From: an uncultured Planctomycetaceae bacterium
Lineage (GTDB): Bacteria; Planctomycetota; Planctomycetia; Pirellulales; JACPPG01
Direction: 5' to 3'
NCBI GenBank assembly: GCA_945957305.1
Contig: CAMFLN010000004.1
Coordinates: 1 to 17,692 of the forward strand
Length of the DNA stretch: 17,692 nucleotides
This document shows, piece by piece, positions 1 through 7,933 of the stretch. Under the pieces are notes generated by a model. That model saw nothing but the letters and a program-made list of their open reading frames with translations, was not told where the DNA came from and ran no database searches. Both the position numbers and the translations under genes were made by a program. Each line of letters begins with the position of its first letter. Positions within the stretch are counted from its first letter, which is position 1.

Positions 1-25
1 GCTCGGAGATGTGTATAAGAGACAG
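1..25 (+). other. Illumina Nextera (Tn5) adapter remnant, not genomic
   Basis: Positions 7-25 read AGATGTGTATAAGAGACAG, the 19-bp Tn5 mosaic end used in Nextera libraries, preceded by GCTCGG, the end of the Read 2 side adapter. It encodes the typical artefact peptide MCIRDR in one frame. It replaces the genomic sequence upstream of purL and puts an in-frame TAA at 16-18. The match is exact, so this is library sequence and not biology. Confidence 0.98.
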
Positions 26-1797
26 ACTTCGATCCGCGCTACCTGGGCAACCCGCTGGTCTATTGCGGCAACGTCGGACTGCTGCCCGTCGACAAGGTCG
101 AAAAAGACGCACAAGTCGGCGACTACATCGTGGCCGTCGGCGGACGTACCGGACGCGACGGTATTCATGGCGCGACGTTCAGCTCGGCCGAGTTGACCAG
201 CGAAAGTGAATCGCTCTCGGGCGGAGCCGTGCAGATCGGCAATGCCATCACCGAGAAGATGCTGCTCGACGTCATTCTCGTAGCGCGCGATCGGGGCTTG
301 TACTCGGCGATTACCGATTGCGGCGCTGGCGGATTTTCTAGCGCCGTCGGTGAAATGGGGGCCGAGATCGGCGCCGAAGTGTGGCTCGATCGAGTTCCTC
401 TGAAGTACGCCGGCCTTTCCTATTGCGAAATCTGGATCTCTGAAGCGCAAGAGCGCATGGTGTTGGCCGTGCCGCCGGCGCATTGGGAAGAGTTCGCCGC
501 GTTGTGCGCTGCCGAAGACGTCGAAGCGACGATCTTTGGCCGCTTCGTAGCGACGGGGCGACTCAAGCTGCTGTATCACGAAGCCGAAGTCGCGGACCTG
601 GCGATGGAGTTCCTGCACGACGGCCGCCCGCCGGTCGTGCGCGAAGCAGTCTTTACTCCGCCGCACGAATTGCCGTTGCAGGCCGTGCACCCCGCGAAAG
701 CCGACTACACGCCCGACTTGTTGCGCATTCTGGGAAGCTGGAATGTTGCCAGCAAGGAATGGATCATCCGGCAATACGATCACGAGGTGCAGGGGGCCAG
801 CGTCGTCAAACCGCTCGTCGGCGTGAGGAACGATGGGCCTGGGGACGCCGCGGTGCTGCGGCCGGTGCTTACTTCGCAACGCGGGATCGTCGTCTCGTGC
901 GGAATGAACCCGCGCTATGCCGATTTCGATACGTATCACATGGCCGCCAGCGCCATCGACGAAGCGGTGCGTAATTGCGTCGCCGTCGGTGCGGATCCGC
1001 GGCGGATCGCCATTCTCGATAACTTCTGCTGGGGCGATTGCAACCGGCCCGAGACGCTCGGTTCGCTCGTGCGCGCGGCGCTCGCCTGCCGCGACGTCGC
1101 GATCGAGCTGGGAACGCCGTTTATCAGCGGCAAGGACAGCCTGAACAACGAATTTCGTCATACACTGCCCGACGGCAGCACCGAGTCGATCGCCATCCCT
1201 CCCTCGCTATTAATCAGTGCCTTGGGACAGATCGGCGATGTCTCGCACGCGGTGACCATGGACCTGAAGGAAGCAGGCAACCTGCTGTACCAGGTCGGCC
1301 TGACTCGCGACGAGTTGGGCGGATCGCACTACGCAGCCGTCGCAGGACTGGCCGGTGGACACGTGCCGCGCGTGGATGCCAAGTCCGCGCGTGTGCTGTT
1401 TCTGGCGTTGCATGGCGCGATTGACGCTGGCTGTGTCCGCGCCTGTCATGATCTGAGCGAGGGAGGGCTGGCGGCCACCGCGGCTGAAATGGCCTTTGCC
1501 GGCGGGCTGGGCTTGCGCATCGAGCTATCGGCCGTGCCGCATGAACTCGGCGCAGCGGCGAGCAATGCGGCGCTGTTGTTCAGCGAATCGAACACGCGCT
1601 TCCTGTGCGAGGTGTGCCCCGACAAAGCGGCTCAATTCGAGAAGTTTTTAAACGGCATTCCGCATCGCCGCATTGGCGAAGTGACCGCGTCCGGTCGTGT
1701 CGAGATTGCCGGCCTGCCCGGCTCGTCCGGTGAGTTTATCGTGAACGCCGATTTGCAATCGCTGAAGGACGCCTGGCAGGAACCGTTCCGCTGGTGA
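26..1797 (+). CDS. purL: Phosphoribosylformylglycinamidine synthase subunit PurL (5' partial)
   Basis: PurL is the ATP-dependent synthetase part of FGAM synthase, which turns FGAR and glutamine-derived ammonia into FGAM in de novo purine synthesis. The frame is open from the adapter junction at 26, so the apparent internal ATG at 130 is not the start; about 590 codons of the C-terminal part remain. Visible motifs are [26 protein letters not shown] and [15 protein letters not shown] in the first half, then [43 protein letters not shown] and [16 protein letters not shown], the repeated AIRS/PurM-like ATP-binding halves. Compared with small PurL proteins of about 740 residues at least 200 N-terminal residues are missing. 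PurQ follows 7 bp after the stop, as expected for partner subunits. Identification is secure. Confidence 0.96.
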
Positions 1798-1804
1798 AAT
1801 TTGT

Positions 1805-2590
1805 ATGGCTGCACCTCGTGCCTTGATCTTGCGTGCCCCCGGCACCAACTGCGACGTTGAAACGGCGCACGCCTTCGAACGTGCTGGCGCAAGCGCGACG
1901 CGATTGCATGTCAATCGCGTGCTGGAGAATCCGCGCACCCTCGACGAATACCAAATCCTGTGCATTCCCGGCGGCTTCAGCTACGGCGATGACGTGGCGG
2001 CCGGGCGCATCTTCGGCAATCAGATTCGCCATCACCTGGCCGAGCGACTGCACGAGTTTCGCGAACAGAACAAGCTCATCCTCGGCATCTGCAACGGCTT
2101 TCAGGTGCTATTGCGATCAGGGCTGCTGTTCGAGGACTTGGGCACGCCTGACAACCCTCCGGCGACGCTCGACTGGAACGACTCGGGCAAGTTCGAGGAT
2201 CGCTGGGTTTACCTGCAGGCCGGGCGCGGCCCGTGTGTGTTCTTTCAGGGCGTCGCGTCGATGTATTTGCCGGTCGCCCATGCCGAAGGACGCTTCGTGG
2301 TCCGCGATCAGCAGATCCTCAGCACTTTGGAAGCGCAAGGGCGCATCGTGCTACGCTACACTTCGGCCGGCTCTCCGCATCAGGGGACGGAGCAATACCC
2401 CGAGAACCCCAACGGCTCGACCGCCGGGATTGCGGGCATCTGCGACACGACGGGGCGGGTGTGCGGCTTCATGCCGCATCCCGAGCGGCACATTGATCGC
2501 ACGCAACACCCACGCTGGACCCGCGGCGAGGGCTCGCCCGACGGGGATGGGCTGCGCGTGTTTCAGAACGCGGTTGGTTACTTCCGCTAA
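1805..2590 (+). CDS. purQ: Phosphoribosylformylglycinamidine synthase subunit PurQ (glutaminase)
   Basis: PurQ is the class I glutamine amidotransferase that releases ammonia for PurL. The 261-residue protein opens with ALILRAPGTNCDVE, has the PGGFSYGDDVAAGRIF oxyanion-region motif at about 55-70, the nucleophile Cys96 in LGICNGFQ, and the other catalytic residues His225 and Glu227 in FMPHPERH. The length is on the long side (many PurQ are about 225-230), with extra sequence in the middle and at the C-terminus (GEGSPDGDGLRVFQNAVGYF). The ATG at 1805 is 7 bp after the purL stop, so the two are almost certainly co-transcribed and made in equal amounts. The small adaptor PurS is not seen in the window. 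The gene ends 30 bp before the convergent spoVG. Confidence 0.96.
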   Translation: MAAPRALILRAPGTNCDVETAHAFERAGASATRLHVNRVLENPRTLDEYQILCIPGGFSYGDDVAAGRIFGNQIRHHLAERLHEFREQNKLILGICNGFQVLLRSGLLFEDLGTPDNPPATLDWNDSGKFEDRWVYLQAGRGPCVFFQGVASMYLPVAHAEGRFVVRDQQILSTLEAQGRIVLRYTSAGSPHQGTEQYPENPNGSTAGIAGICDTTGRVCGFMPHPERHIDRTQHPRWTRGEGSPDGDGLRVFQNAVGYFR

Positions 2591-2620
2591 CGACTTCTTG
2601 CACCGACCCGCGATTGACTA

Positions 2621-3283
2621 TTAAAAGATACCGGCGCCGAAACCGCCGCGGCTGTGACCGTCGAGCGGGGCGCGTTCGGCCGGCTGTTGCGCGGGGGCCT
2701 TGTGCGGCGCCCGCGGTTCGTGCACGGCCGGCTCCACCTTGGTTTGCTCGACTTTCGGGTGTTCGGTCTTCGCCTGTTCGGCCACCTTGGGGCGCGGGTG
2801 ATGATGCGGTTCAGGGCGTCCCTCGCGCGGGTGCGTGATCGTACGCGCGGCCGGACGCGAGTAATCGTCGTCAAAGTCGTCGTACCGCGACACGTAGCCC
2901 GGCAGCTGCGATTGCCGCAGCTCTTCGTGGTACGAGCTGATGACCTTGTCCTGGATCATTTCGCGGCAGCGCGAATTGATCGGATGGGCGATATCGGCGT
3001 ACAGCTTGGCGCGACCATCTTCGTCCTTGATCGCGCGGTCTTCTTTCAAGCGGTTGCCGCACTGGTTGCAGAATTGGGCTCGCAAGTGGTTCTTGTAGCC
3101 GCATTGCGGACAGTGGGACGTCAACTTGCGGCTGGGCATCGCGACGAAGGGCCCATTGGTCCCTTCGATGATCTTCAAGTCCCTAATCACGAAGCAGTCG
3201 TCCAACGTGATGGAACAGAACGCGTGCAGTCGCTCGCCGGCGACCTCTTCCATGAGCTTGATGCGAACTTCGGTGATTTCCAC
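2621..3283 (-). CDS. spoVG: SpoVG-family regulator with inserted zinc ribbon and long charged tail
   Basis: SpoVG proteins bind DNA and RNA and regulate division and development in Firmicutes; the role here is unknown. The two halves of the SpoVG fold are clear: [10 protein letters not shown]...[20 protein letters not shown]...[10 protein letters not shown] (residues 2-53) and [25 protein letters not shown] (98-122). Between them lies a zinc-ribbon-like insert with Cys58, Cys61, Cys72 and Cys75 (CPQC and CNQC). Residues about 135-220 are a disordered tail rich in P, H, K, E and A, ending GGFGAGIF. The total of 220 residues compares with about 95 for Bacillus SpoVG. I chose GTG at 3283 because AAGGAG lies 7 nt upstream and the family starts at this point; a TTG at 3313 would overlap the ispE stop. 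It lies 26 nt after ispE on the same strand, so it is probably co-transcribed. Confidence 0.9.
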   Translation of the reverse strand: MEITEVRIKLMEEVAGERLHAFCSITLDDCFVIRDLKIIEGTNGPFVAMPSRKLTSHCPQCGYKNHLRAQFCNQCGNRLKEDRAIKDEDGRAKLYADIAHPINSRCREMIQDKVISSYHEELRQSQLPGYVSRYDDFDDDYSRPAARTITHPREGRPEPHHHPRPKVAEQAKTEHPKVEQTKVEPAVHEPRAPHKAPAQQPAERAPLDGHSRGGFGAGIF

Positions 3284-3290
3284 GTCTGTT

Positions 3291-3296
3291 CTCCTT
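3291..3296 (-). promoter_or_regulatory. Shine-Dalgarno site that fixes the spoVG start
   Basis: On the minus strand the sequence reads AAGGAG, 7 nt before a GTG at 3283-3281. This near-perfect ribosome binding site, together with the usual SpoVG N-terminus, favours the GTG over the longer TTG start at 3313. The site sits in the short gap between ispE and spoVG, so spoVG would have its own translation start within the operon. Confidence 0.75.
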
Positions 3297-3309
3297 GCCA
3301 CTTTCTCGT

Positions 3310-4218
3310 TCAATTGGGCCCGGCGACCGCAAAAACCTGCGCAAACCCGCGGCTGCGCAAGGCGGCCGCCAACCGCCGAGCTTGTTTGGCGTGACGGCAG
3401 ATGCCGAAATAGGCGCTGCCGCTACCTGTCATCTGATGTCCGATAAAGTCAAAACGATTGAACTCTCCGCGCAGCTGCTCGATCGTGGGCGAGATCTCGG
3501 CCGCGGCCACTTCCAGCCTGTTGTGCAACCGGCGCCCAATGTCCGCGAGACAGCCCCGCCGCCACGCGTCGATCAACGGCTGCGCGCTATGCGGTACGGC
3601 GCTCGGCCGGCAATGGCGATAAACCTCGGCGGTCGACAACCCTGCCGGTGGCTTAACAATGACGAAGTACAGAGGTGGCATTTCGGCCAGGGGCATTACA
3701 TGCTCGCCGCGCCCCGTGCACAGCGCCGGGCGGGATGACAGGAAAAAGGGGACGTCACTGCCGAGCTGCGCCGCGATTTCGCTCAAGCGTTCCAGAGGCC
3801 AGTTGAGCTGCCAGCCGATATTCGCCGCCACGAGCGCCGCCGCGGCGTCGCTCGATCCGCCAGCCATGCCCGCTTCGAGGGGGACGCGTTTGACCAATTG
3901 CATCGTGGCGCCGGCGGTGATGCCTGCGGCGGTGCGCAGCAGGTGCGCGGCGCGTACTGCCAGGTTGTCATCGCCCAGAACAACCCTGGGAAATTGGCTC
4001 AAGCGGAGCGTGGCACGTGGGGGGTGCCATAAACATTGGCACCGGATGGCGCCATCCGCGGCGGGAGCAAAAGATAGACTGTCAGACAGCCTGACCGGAA
4101 CCATGAGAGTTTCGATCTCATGGAAACCGTCAGCGCGCTTGCCCAACACCTCCAGGAAGAGGTTTAACTTCGCCGGTGCCAGAACTGTGACAACGGACGA
4201 AGTTCGGCGAACGTGCAT
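3310..4218 (-). CDS. ispE: 4-diphosphocytidyl-2-C-methyl-D-erythritol kinase IspE
   Basis: IspE phosphorylates CDP-methylerythritol with ATP in the non-mevalonate (MEP) isoprenoid pathway; it is a cytosolic GHMP-family kinase. The 302-residue protein shows the N-terminal motif [22 protein letters not shown] with the catalytic Lys17, the ATP-binding glycine loop [17 protein letters not shown] (113-129), Asp155 in GSDVPFF, and the C-terminal GHMP motif [10 protein letters not shown]. Length and motif order are normal. The ATG at 4218 leaves 10 residues before the conserved core; a GGGAA sequence sits upstream. It is the first gene of a probable ispE-spoVG unit. The same two genes lie close together in Bacillus, where purR and yabJ sit between them. 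The divergent neighbour starts 285 bp away. Confidence 0.95.
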   Translation of the reverse strand: MHVRRTSSVVTVLAPAKLNLFLEVLGKRADGFHEIETLMVPVRLSDSLSFAPAADGAIRCQCLWHPPRATLRLSQFPRVVLGDDNLAVRAAHLLRTAAGITAGATMQLVKRVPLEAGMAGGSSDAAAALVAANIGWQLNWPLERLSEIAAQLGSDVPFFLSSRPALCTGRGEHVMPLAEMPPLYFVIVKPPAGLSTAEVYRHCRPSAVPHSAQPLIDAWRRGCLADIGRRLHNRLEVAAAEISPTIEQLRGEFNRFDFIGHQMTGSGSAYFGICRHAKQARRLAAALRSRGFAQVFAVAGPN

Positions 4219-4503
4219 CCTACGCGTTCCCGACTTAAACGGAGCGAATTGTCCCGACGCACAAATATGAACGAGTCAGATAATGGCAATGGGCGCGCGG
4301 GGAGCCCCGACTTTCGAGCGGAGATTCTAGCCGGTTGTAACATAGGGGTCAATCTGAACCTGTCGCGTTATCATTATCGGCCCGACGAATTCACCGCCGT
4401 GAAAGTGGTGGCATGTTACTGCGCCAGGTTCGTGCGTTGATGAAGTGCTTTGGCGCTCAGCGCAAGGCGCAACGACAGCACTGACAGCAAGCGATTTACC
4501 GCC

Positions 4504-5001
4504 ATGTTGATTCGCAAAATTGTCTCGGGCGGTCAGACGGGCGCCGACCGCGCAGCGCTCGATGTCGCCTTGGAACTGCGCATCCCGCACGGCGGCTGGG
4601 TACCTCGTGGGCGATGGGCCGAAGATGGCCCCTTGCCCGGCCGCTATGAATGTCAGGAAATCGATTCGCCACAACCGGCGGTCCGCACGGCCGCCAACGT
4701 TCGTGACGCGGACGCGACGCTGATCTTCGCCCACGGTCCGCCGAGCGGGGGCACGGCGCTGACGCTCGACGTTGCACAGCAATTGCAAAAACCGGTGTTG
4801 TGCATCGATCTGCTCACCGCCGCAGAATGCGCGGTCGCGCGGAGAATCGCGGCGTGGCTCGCTGAGCATCGCCCCCCGGTGCTGAACGTGGCCGGCCCGC
4901 GCGCGTCGAACGATCCGCTGATCTACGACGCCGTATCGCGCATTCTGCGACGCGTCCTGGGGGAATGGCCGGCAGCAGGCAGCGAAATCGGTTGTCGTTA
5001 A
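4504..5001 (+). CDS. SLOG-fold putative molybdenum carrier protein
   Basis: This 165-residue protein belongs to the putative molybdenum carrier family (YpsA-related SLOG group, Rossmann-like). The sequence shows the family opening IRKIVSGGQTGADRAALDVAL, then HGGWVPRGRWAEDGPLP, RTAANVRDADATLIF, GPPSGGTALTLDVAQ and LNVAGPRASNDPLIYD, in the usual order and length. SLOG proteins bind nucleotides or nucleotide-derived ligands; the molybdenum-carrier name comes from a crystal structure and its physiological role is not settled. I place the start at ATG 4504 because the family begins here; an upstream ATG at 4450 would add 18 unconserved residues. It is a single gene between divergent ispE and convergent glyA. 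moeA occurs about 10.5 kb away, which by itself does not show a link. Confidence 0.85.
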   Translation: MLIRKIVSGGQTGADRAALDVALELRIPHGGWVPRGRWAEDGPLPGRYECQEIDSPQPAVRTAANVRDADATLIFAHGPPSGGTALTLDVAQQLQKPVLCIDLLTAAECAVARRIAAWLAEHRPPVLNVAGPRASNDPLIYDAVSRILRRVLGEWPAAGSEIGCR

Positions 5002-5040
5002 CCGACCGTCGGTAAGTGCTTTAAACGCGCGCGGTCCGCA

Positions 5041-6294
5041 TTAGGTGGTCGTCAAACAGGCGGCTGGCACCGGGAACGATTCGCACAGCGTGGCGATTTC
5101 GCCGCGGATGCGGGCGATCGTCTTGGCATCGTCGGCCCCCTTCAGGGCTTCGATCATCCACGCCCCCACGCGGCGCATTTCTTCGGTCCCCATGCCACGC
5201 GTGGTGAGGGCGGGCGTGCCGACGCGGATGCCCGAGGGGTCCATCGGCTTGCGCTCGTCGAAGGGGATCATGTTCTTGTTGACCGTGATGCCGCACTGAT
5301 CGAGCACCTCTTCGGCCTTCTTGCCGCCAAGCCCCAGCGGCGTGACGTCGACCAACATCAAGTGATTGTCGGTGCCGCCGCTCACCAGGCGCACTCCACC
5401 GGCCAACAGCGCTTCGGCCAACACCTTGGCATTGGCGATGATCTGCTTTGCATATTCCTTAAAGTCAGGACGCAGCGCCTCGCCGAAGCAGACCGCCTTG
5501 CCTGCCACGACATGCATCAGCGGCCCGCCCTGGATGCCGGGGAACAGATTGCGATCCAAATCCTTGGCGTATTCTTCGCGGCACATCGTCAAACCGCCGC
5601 GCGGACCGCGCAGCGTCTTGTGCGTGGTCGTCGTGACGAAGTCGGCCAGCGGCACGGGATTGTTGTGCAGGCCGGCGGCGACCAGACCCGCGTAGTGCGC
5701 CATGTCGACGAACAGCTTCGCCCCGCAATCGCGCGCGATCTGGGCGAACTTGTCGTGCGGAATTTCGCGTGGGTAGGCGCTCGCCCCCGCCACGATCAGC
5801 TTCGGCTTGTGCTCGCGGGCCAGCTTCGCCACCTGGTCGAAGTCGATGCGGTGGTCTTCGCGGCGCACGCCGTAGTTCAAAAAGTGATACAGCCGGCCCG
5901 AGATGTTCAGCTTCATGCCGTGCGTCAAATGGCCGCCATGCGCCAGATCGAGCCCCAGCACGGTGTCTCCCACTTCGAGAGCCGTGAGGTAAACGCACAG
6001 GTTGGCCTGGCTGCCCGAGTGGGGTTGGACGTTGGCGTGCTGGGCGCCGAAGAGCTGCTTCGCGCGGTCGCGGGCCAGATCCTCGACAACGTCGACGCAT
6101 TGGCAACCGCCGTAGTAGCGCCGGCCGGGATAGCCCTCGGCGTATTTATTGGTCAGCACGCTCCCCACGGCCTGCATAACGGCGGGGCTGGTGTAGTTTT
6201 CGCTGGCGATCATCTCCAGGCCTTCTTCCTGGCGCTTGATCTCGCCGGCAATGGCGGCCCAGACATCGGGGTCTTCTTGTTCGATCCAGTTCAT
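5041..6294 (-). CDS. glyA: Serine hydroxymethyltransferase GlyA
   Basis: GlyA interconverts serine and glycine using tetrahydrofolate and supplies one-carbon units for purines, thymidylate and formyl-methionine. The 417-residue protein is full length. Visible are the N-terminal [19 protein letters not shown], the region [22 protein letters not shown], the [12 protein letters not shown] loop, the PLP-related [13 protein letters not shown], and the cofactor lysine Lys226 in [14 protein letters not shown], followed by [10 protein letters not shown] and [18 protein letters not shown] 6294 gives the standard N-terminus; GGAGG lies about 13 nt upstream, slightly far. It stands alone and converges on the SLOG gene with a 39-bp gap. 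Confidence 0.97.
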   Translation of the reverse strand: MNWIEQEDPDVWAAIAGEIKRQEEGLEMIASENYTSPAVMQAVGSVLTNKYAEGYPGRRYYGGCQCVDVVEDLARDRAKQLFGAQHANVQPHSGSQANLCVYLTALEVGDTVLGLDLAHGGHLTHGMKLNISGRLYHFLNYGVRREDHRIDFDQVAKLAREHKPKLIVAGASAYPREIPHDKFAQIARDCGAKLFVDMAHYAGLVAAGLHNNPVPLADFVTTTTHKTLRGPRGGLTMCREEYAKDLDRNLFPGIQGGPLMHVVAGKAVCFGEALRPDFKEYAKQIIANAKVLAEALLAGGVRLVSGGTDNHLMLVDVTPLGLGGKKAEEVLDQCGITVNKNMIPFDERKPMDPSGIRVGTPALTTRGMGTEEMRRVGAWMIEALKGADDAKTIARIRGEIATLCESFPVPAACLTTT

Positions 6295-6466
6295 GGCGAG
6301 TCCGCGACCTCCAGAAAACGAATAACGACGCCGTCAGGCGAGTAGACACGGCGAGGAGCCGGCGAAACGTCTTATTCTCCGGACACGGGGGGGTGTCGTC
6401 AAATGGGGCTGGTATTCGACCGACAGGAGACTTTGAATCAGAGATTTTCGGGGCGTGCGACTGGTT

Positions 6467-6475
6467 TGGTAGACT
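6467..6475 (+). promoter_or_regulatory. Possible extended -10 promoter, leaderless start
   Basis: The sequence TGGTAGACT fits an extended -10 element (TGn followed by a TATAAT-like TAGACT). It ends only 6 nt before the ATG of the small membrane gene at 6482, and no Shine-Dalgarno is visible, so the mRNA could be leaderless. No good -35 is seen. A similar TGC-TAGACT lies before pabA. This is a pattern match only. Confidence 0.3.
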
Positions 6476-6481
6476 TGCGGC

Positions 6482-6739
6482 ATGTGGAAGGCACTCGCAT
6501 GGACCGCCGTGTTTGCGTCGATCTGGGGAGTAGCCATCACTCTGCCAGTAGCCTGGAGGACGGAGAGTTACCCCGTGCCTGGATTCACTCGCTATGGGAC
6601 CCAGGAGCAGCAACGCGAGGTCGTGACATTGCCAGCGACGTCACCATCCACCGGGGAAATCGCCTTTCGCGGCATCGGGGGATCGCTTGCGTCCGTATTC
6701 GCTTGGGCCTCCTACCAAGCGATGCGTCGCGCGCGGTAG
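6482..6739 (+). CDS. Hypothetical small membrane protein
   Basis: I do not recognise this 85-residue product. It starts MWKALAWTAVFASIWGVAIT, a hydrophobic stretch at about residues 3-24 that could be a signal anchor or membrane helix, continues with a polar section containing YPVPGFTRYGTQEQQREV, and ends with a second weakly hydrophobic section GIGGSLASVFAWASYQAM and a basic tail RRAR. That suggests a small two-helix or anchored protein. There is no clear ribosome binding site, but a TGG-TAGACT element lies just upstream. The gene sits between divergent glyA and convergent fmt, and a stem-loop follows 24 bp after its stop. An overlapping longer frame (6403-6777) has a composition unlike a protein. 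Coding status is plausible but unproven. Confidence 0.5.
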   Translation: MWKALAWTAVFASIWGVAITLPVAWRTESYPVPGFTRYGTQEQQREVVTLPATSPSTGEIAFRGIGGSLASVFAWASYQAMRRAR

Positions 6740-6763
6740 GAGCAAAGGAAGGCCACCGCAGTT

Positions 6764-6784
6764 CGCCTGCAGAATAAGCAGGCG
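6764..6784. terminator. Stem-loop between convergent genes, possible bidirectional terminator
   Basis: CGCCTGC and GCAGGCG form a perfect 7-bp stem around the 7-nt loop AGAATAA. It lies between the stop of the small membrane gene (+) and the stop of fmt (-), the position expected for a shared terminator. No T-run follows on either strand, so a classical Rho-independent terminator is not shown. Confidence 0.4.
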
Positions 6785-6816
6785 CCGCGACAGCAAGCGC
6801 GGAACGACTGGAGATG

Positions 6817-7782
6817 TCAGGCGTCGGGCGACGGCGTCAGCCCAAACTTCTCCCCTGGCCTGATCGGATGGCCGCGGAGGAAATCGGCGGCTGGCATCAT
6901 CTGACGTCCGGCGGGCTGCACTTGTAACAGAGCCACGGCTCCCTCGCCGGCAGCGATCACCAGCTCGTGCTTGTCAGACGGGATCAAGGTGCCGGGTGTT
7001 GCGCCTTCGGTATTCGCGCGCACGTCGGCGCGGCCGATGATCAGTCGCAGCGGTTCGCCGCCAGAGCGCAGCCAGTCGGTGTATGCCCGGGGCCATGGCT
7101 GCAACGCGCGGACCTGGTTCTTGATCGCCACGGCCGGGCGCGACCAGTCGATCGCCCCGTCGGTTTTGCGCAGCCGACGGGCTTTGGTCGCGAGCGCCAA
7201 ATCCTGCGGCAGGGCCGCGGTCTGGCCGGCCTCGATCGCGTCGAGCATCTTCATCACCAGCGGAGCACCAAGCGCCGCCAGGCGCGTTTCCAGCTCGACG
7301 GCGTTTTCATCCGGCTCGATCGGCGCGCTGGCCTGGGCCAGAACCGGGCCCGCGTCGACGCGCGGCGTCATGTGAATGATGCTGACGCCGGTTTCGGCCT
7401 CCCCCTTGTACAACGCCCAATTGATCGGCGCCGCGCCGCGATACTTGGGCAGCAGAGAGCCGTGCAGATTGATCGCGCCATGCGGGGCGAGCGCGAGCGT
7501 TTCGGCCGACAGGATCTGCCCGTAATCGGCGACGACGAACAGGTCGGCGGCGAACTCGGCCAGCCGGGCGCGCGATTCGGCCGTGTTCACATCCTCGGGG
7601 TCGAGGATCGGCGTGCCGCGCCGCACTCCTTCGTCACGCACTGGCGAAACGGCCGCGACCACTTTGCCGCGCACCACGCGCGGCGGCTGCGTCACCAGCG
7701 CCACGACCTCATGCCGGGTGTCGAACAACGCCCGAAACGTCGGGGCGGCAAACGGCCCGGTGCCGAACATGATGATTCGCAT
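6817..7782 (-). CDS. fmt: Methionyl-tRNA formyltransferase Fmt
   Basis: Fmt transfers a formyl group from 10-formyl-tetrahydrofolate to initiator Met-tRNA. The 321-residue protein has the N-terminal formyltransferase core beginning MRIIMFGTGPFAAPTFRAL, with the catalytic residues Asn105 and His107 in GAINLHGSLLPKYRGAAPI and Asp143 in MTPRVDAGPVL. The C-terminal tRNA-binding domain follows from about residue 205, with LRKTDGAIDWSRPA and VRALQPWPRAYT, and ends in FLRGHPIRPGEKF. Length and order are normal. ATG 7782 gives the family start. Def lies upstream on the same strand, the usual def-fmt order, but the 151-bp gap holds a dispersed repeat and a hairpin, so co-transcription is likely but not certain. 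Confidence 0.96.
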   Translation of the reverse strand: MRIIMFGTGPFAAPTFRALFDTRHEVVALVTQPPRVVRGKVVAAVSPVRDEGVRRGTPILDPEDVNTAESRARLAEFAADLFVVADYGQILSAETLALAPHGAINLHGSLLPKYRGAAPINWALYKGEAETGVSIIHMTPRVDAGPVLAQASAPIEPDENAVELETRLAALGAPLVMKMLDAIEAGQTAALPQDLALATKARRLRKTDGAIDWSRPAVAIKNQVRALQPWPRAYTDWLRSGGEPLRLIIGRADVRANTEGATPGTLIPSDKHELVIAAGEGAVALLQVQPAGRQMMPAADFLRGHPIRPGEKFGLTPSPDA

Positions 7783-7787
7783 GGCAA

Positions 7788-7858
7788 AATAGTGGGCAGA
7801 GGGCAGCAGGCGGAAAGCAGTGAAGAAGAGTAGTCGGTAGTCAGTGGCCAGTAGTTAG
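7788..7858 (+). repeat. Dispersed heptad repeat, copy 1
   Basis: The copy begins with AATAGTGGGCAG (7788-7799), passes through a purine-rich middle, and ends with four 7-bp units: TAGTCGG, TAGTCAG, TGGCCAG, TAGTTAG (7831-7858). It matches copy 3 (12825-12897, opposite orientation) over its whole length and copy 2 (11431-11477) at both ends. Because 7 is not a multiple of 3, the TAG units give stops in more than one frame. It lies 5 bp upstream of the fmt start codon. Confidence 0.75.
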
Positions 7859-7889
7859 TAGCGGCGATTTGCTGTTCCGGGCGGAGCCA

Positions 7890-7912
7890 CCCTCTCGTGC
7901 CAGGAGAGAGGG
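7890..7912. repeat. CCCTCTC hairpin next to heptad repeat copy 1
   Basis: CCCTCTC (7890-7896) and GAGAGGG (7906-7912) form a perfect 7-bp stem with a 9-nt loop containing TGCCAGG. A similar CCTCTCC...GGTGAGG hairpin follows heptad copy 2. It lies 21 bp beyond the def stop and may act as an intergenic RNA structure or attenuator between def and fmt; there is no T-run for intrinsic termination. Confidence 0.45.
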
Positions 7913-7933
7913 GTAGTACGCCAGCGCGAAAGC

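Noticed and set aside
4213..4440. Plus-strand frame of 75 codons between ispE and the SLOG gene
   Set aside because: It begins inside the ispE start region, has no ribosome binding site, and its composition is unremarkable; treated as intergenic.
5001..5013. ACCGACCGTCGGT palindrome at the SLOG stop codon as a terminator
   Set aside because: The loop would be a single base and no T-run follows, so a stable terminator is not supported.
6403..6777. Plus-strand frame of 124 codons overlapping the small membrane gene
   Set aside because: Arg/Ser/His-rich composition typical of a shadow frame; the overlapping 85-codon frame looks more like a protein.
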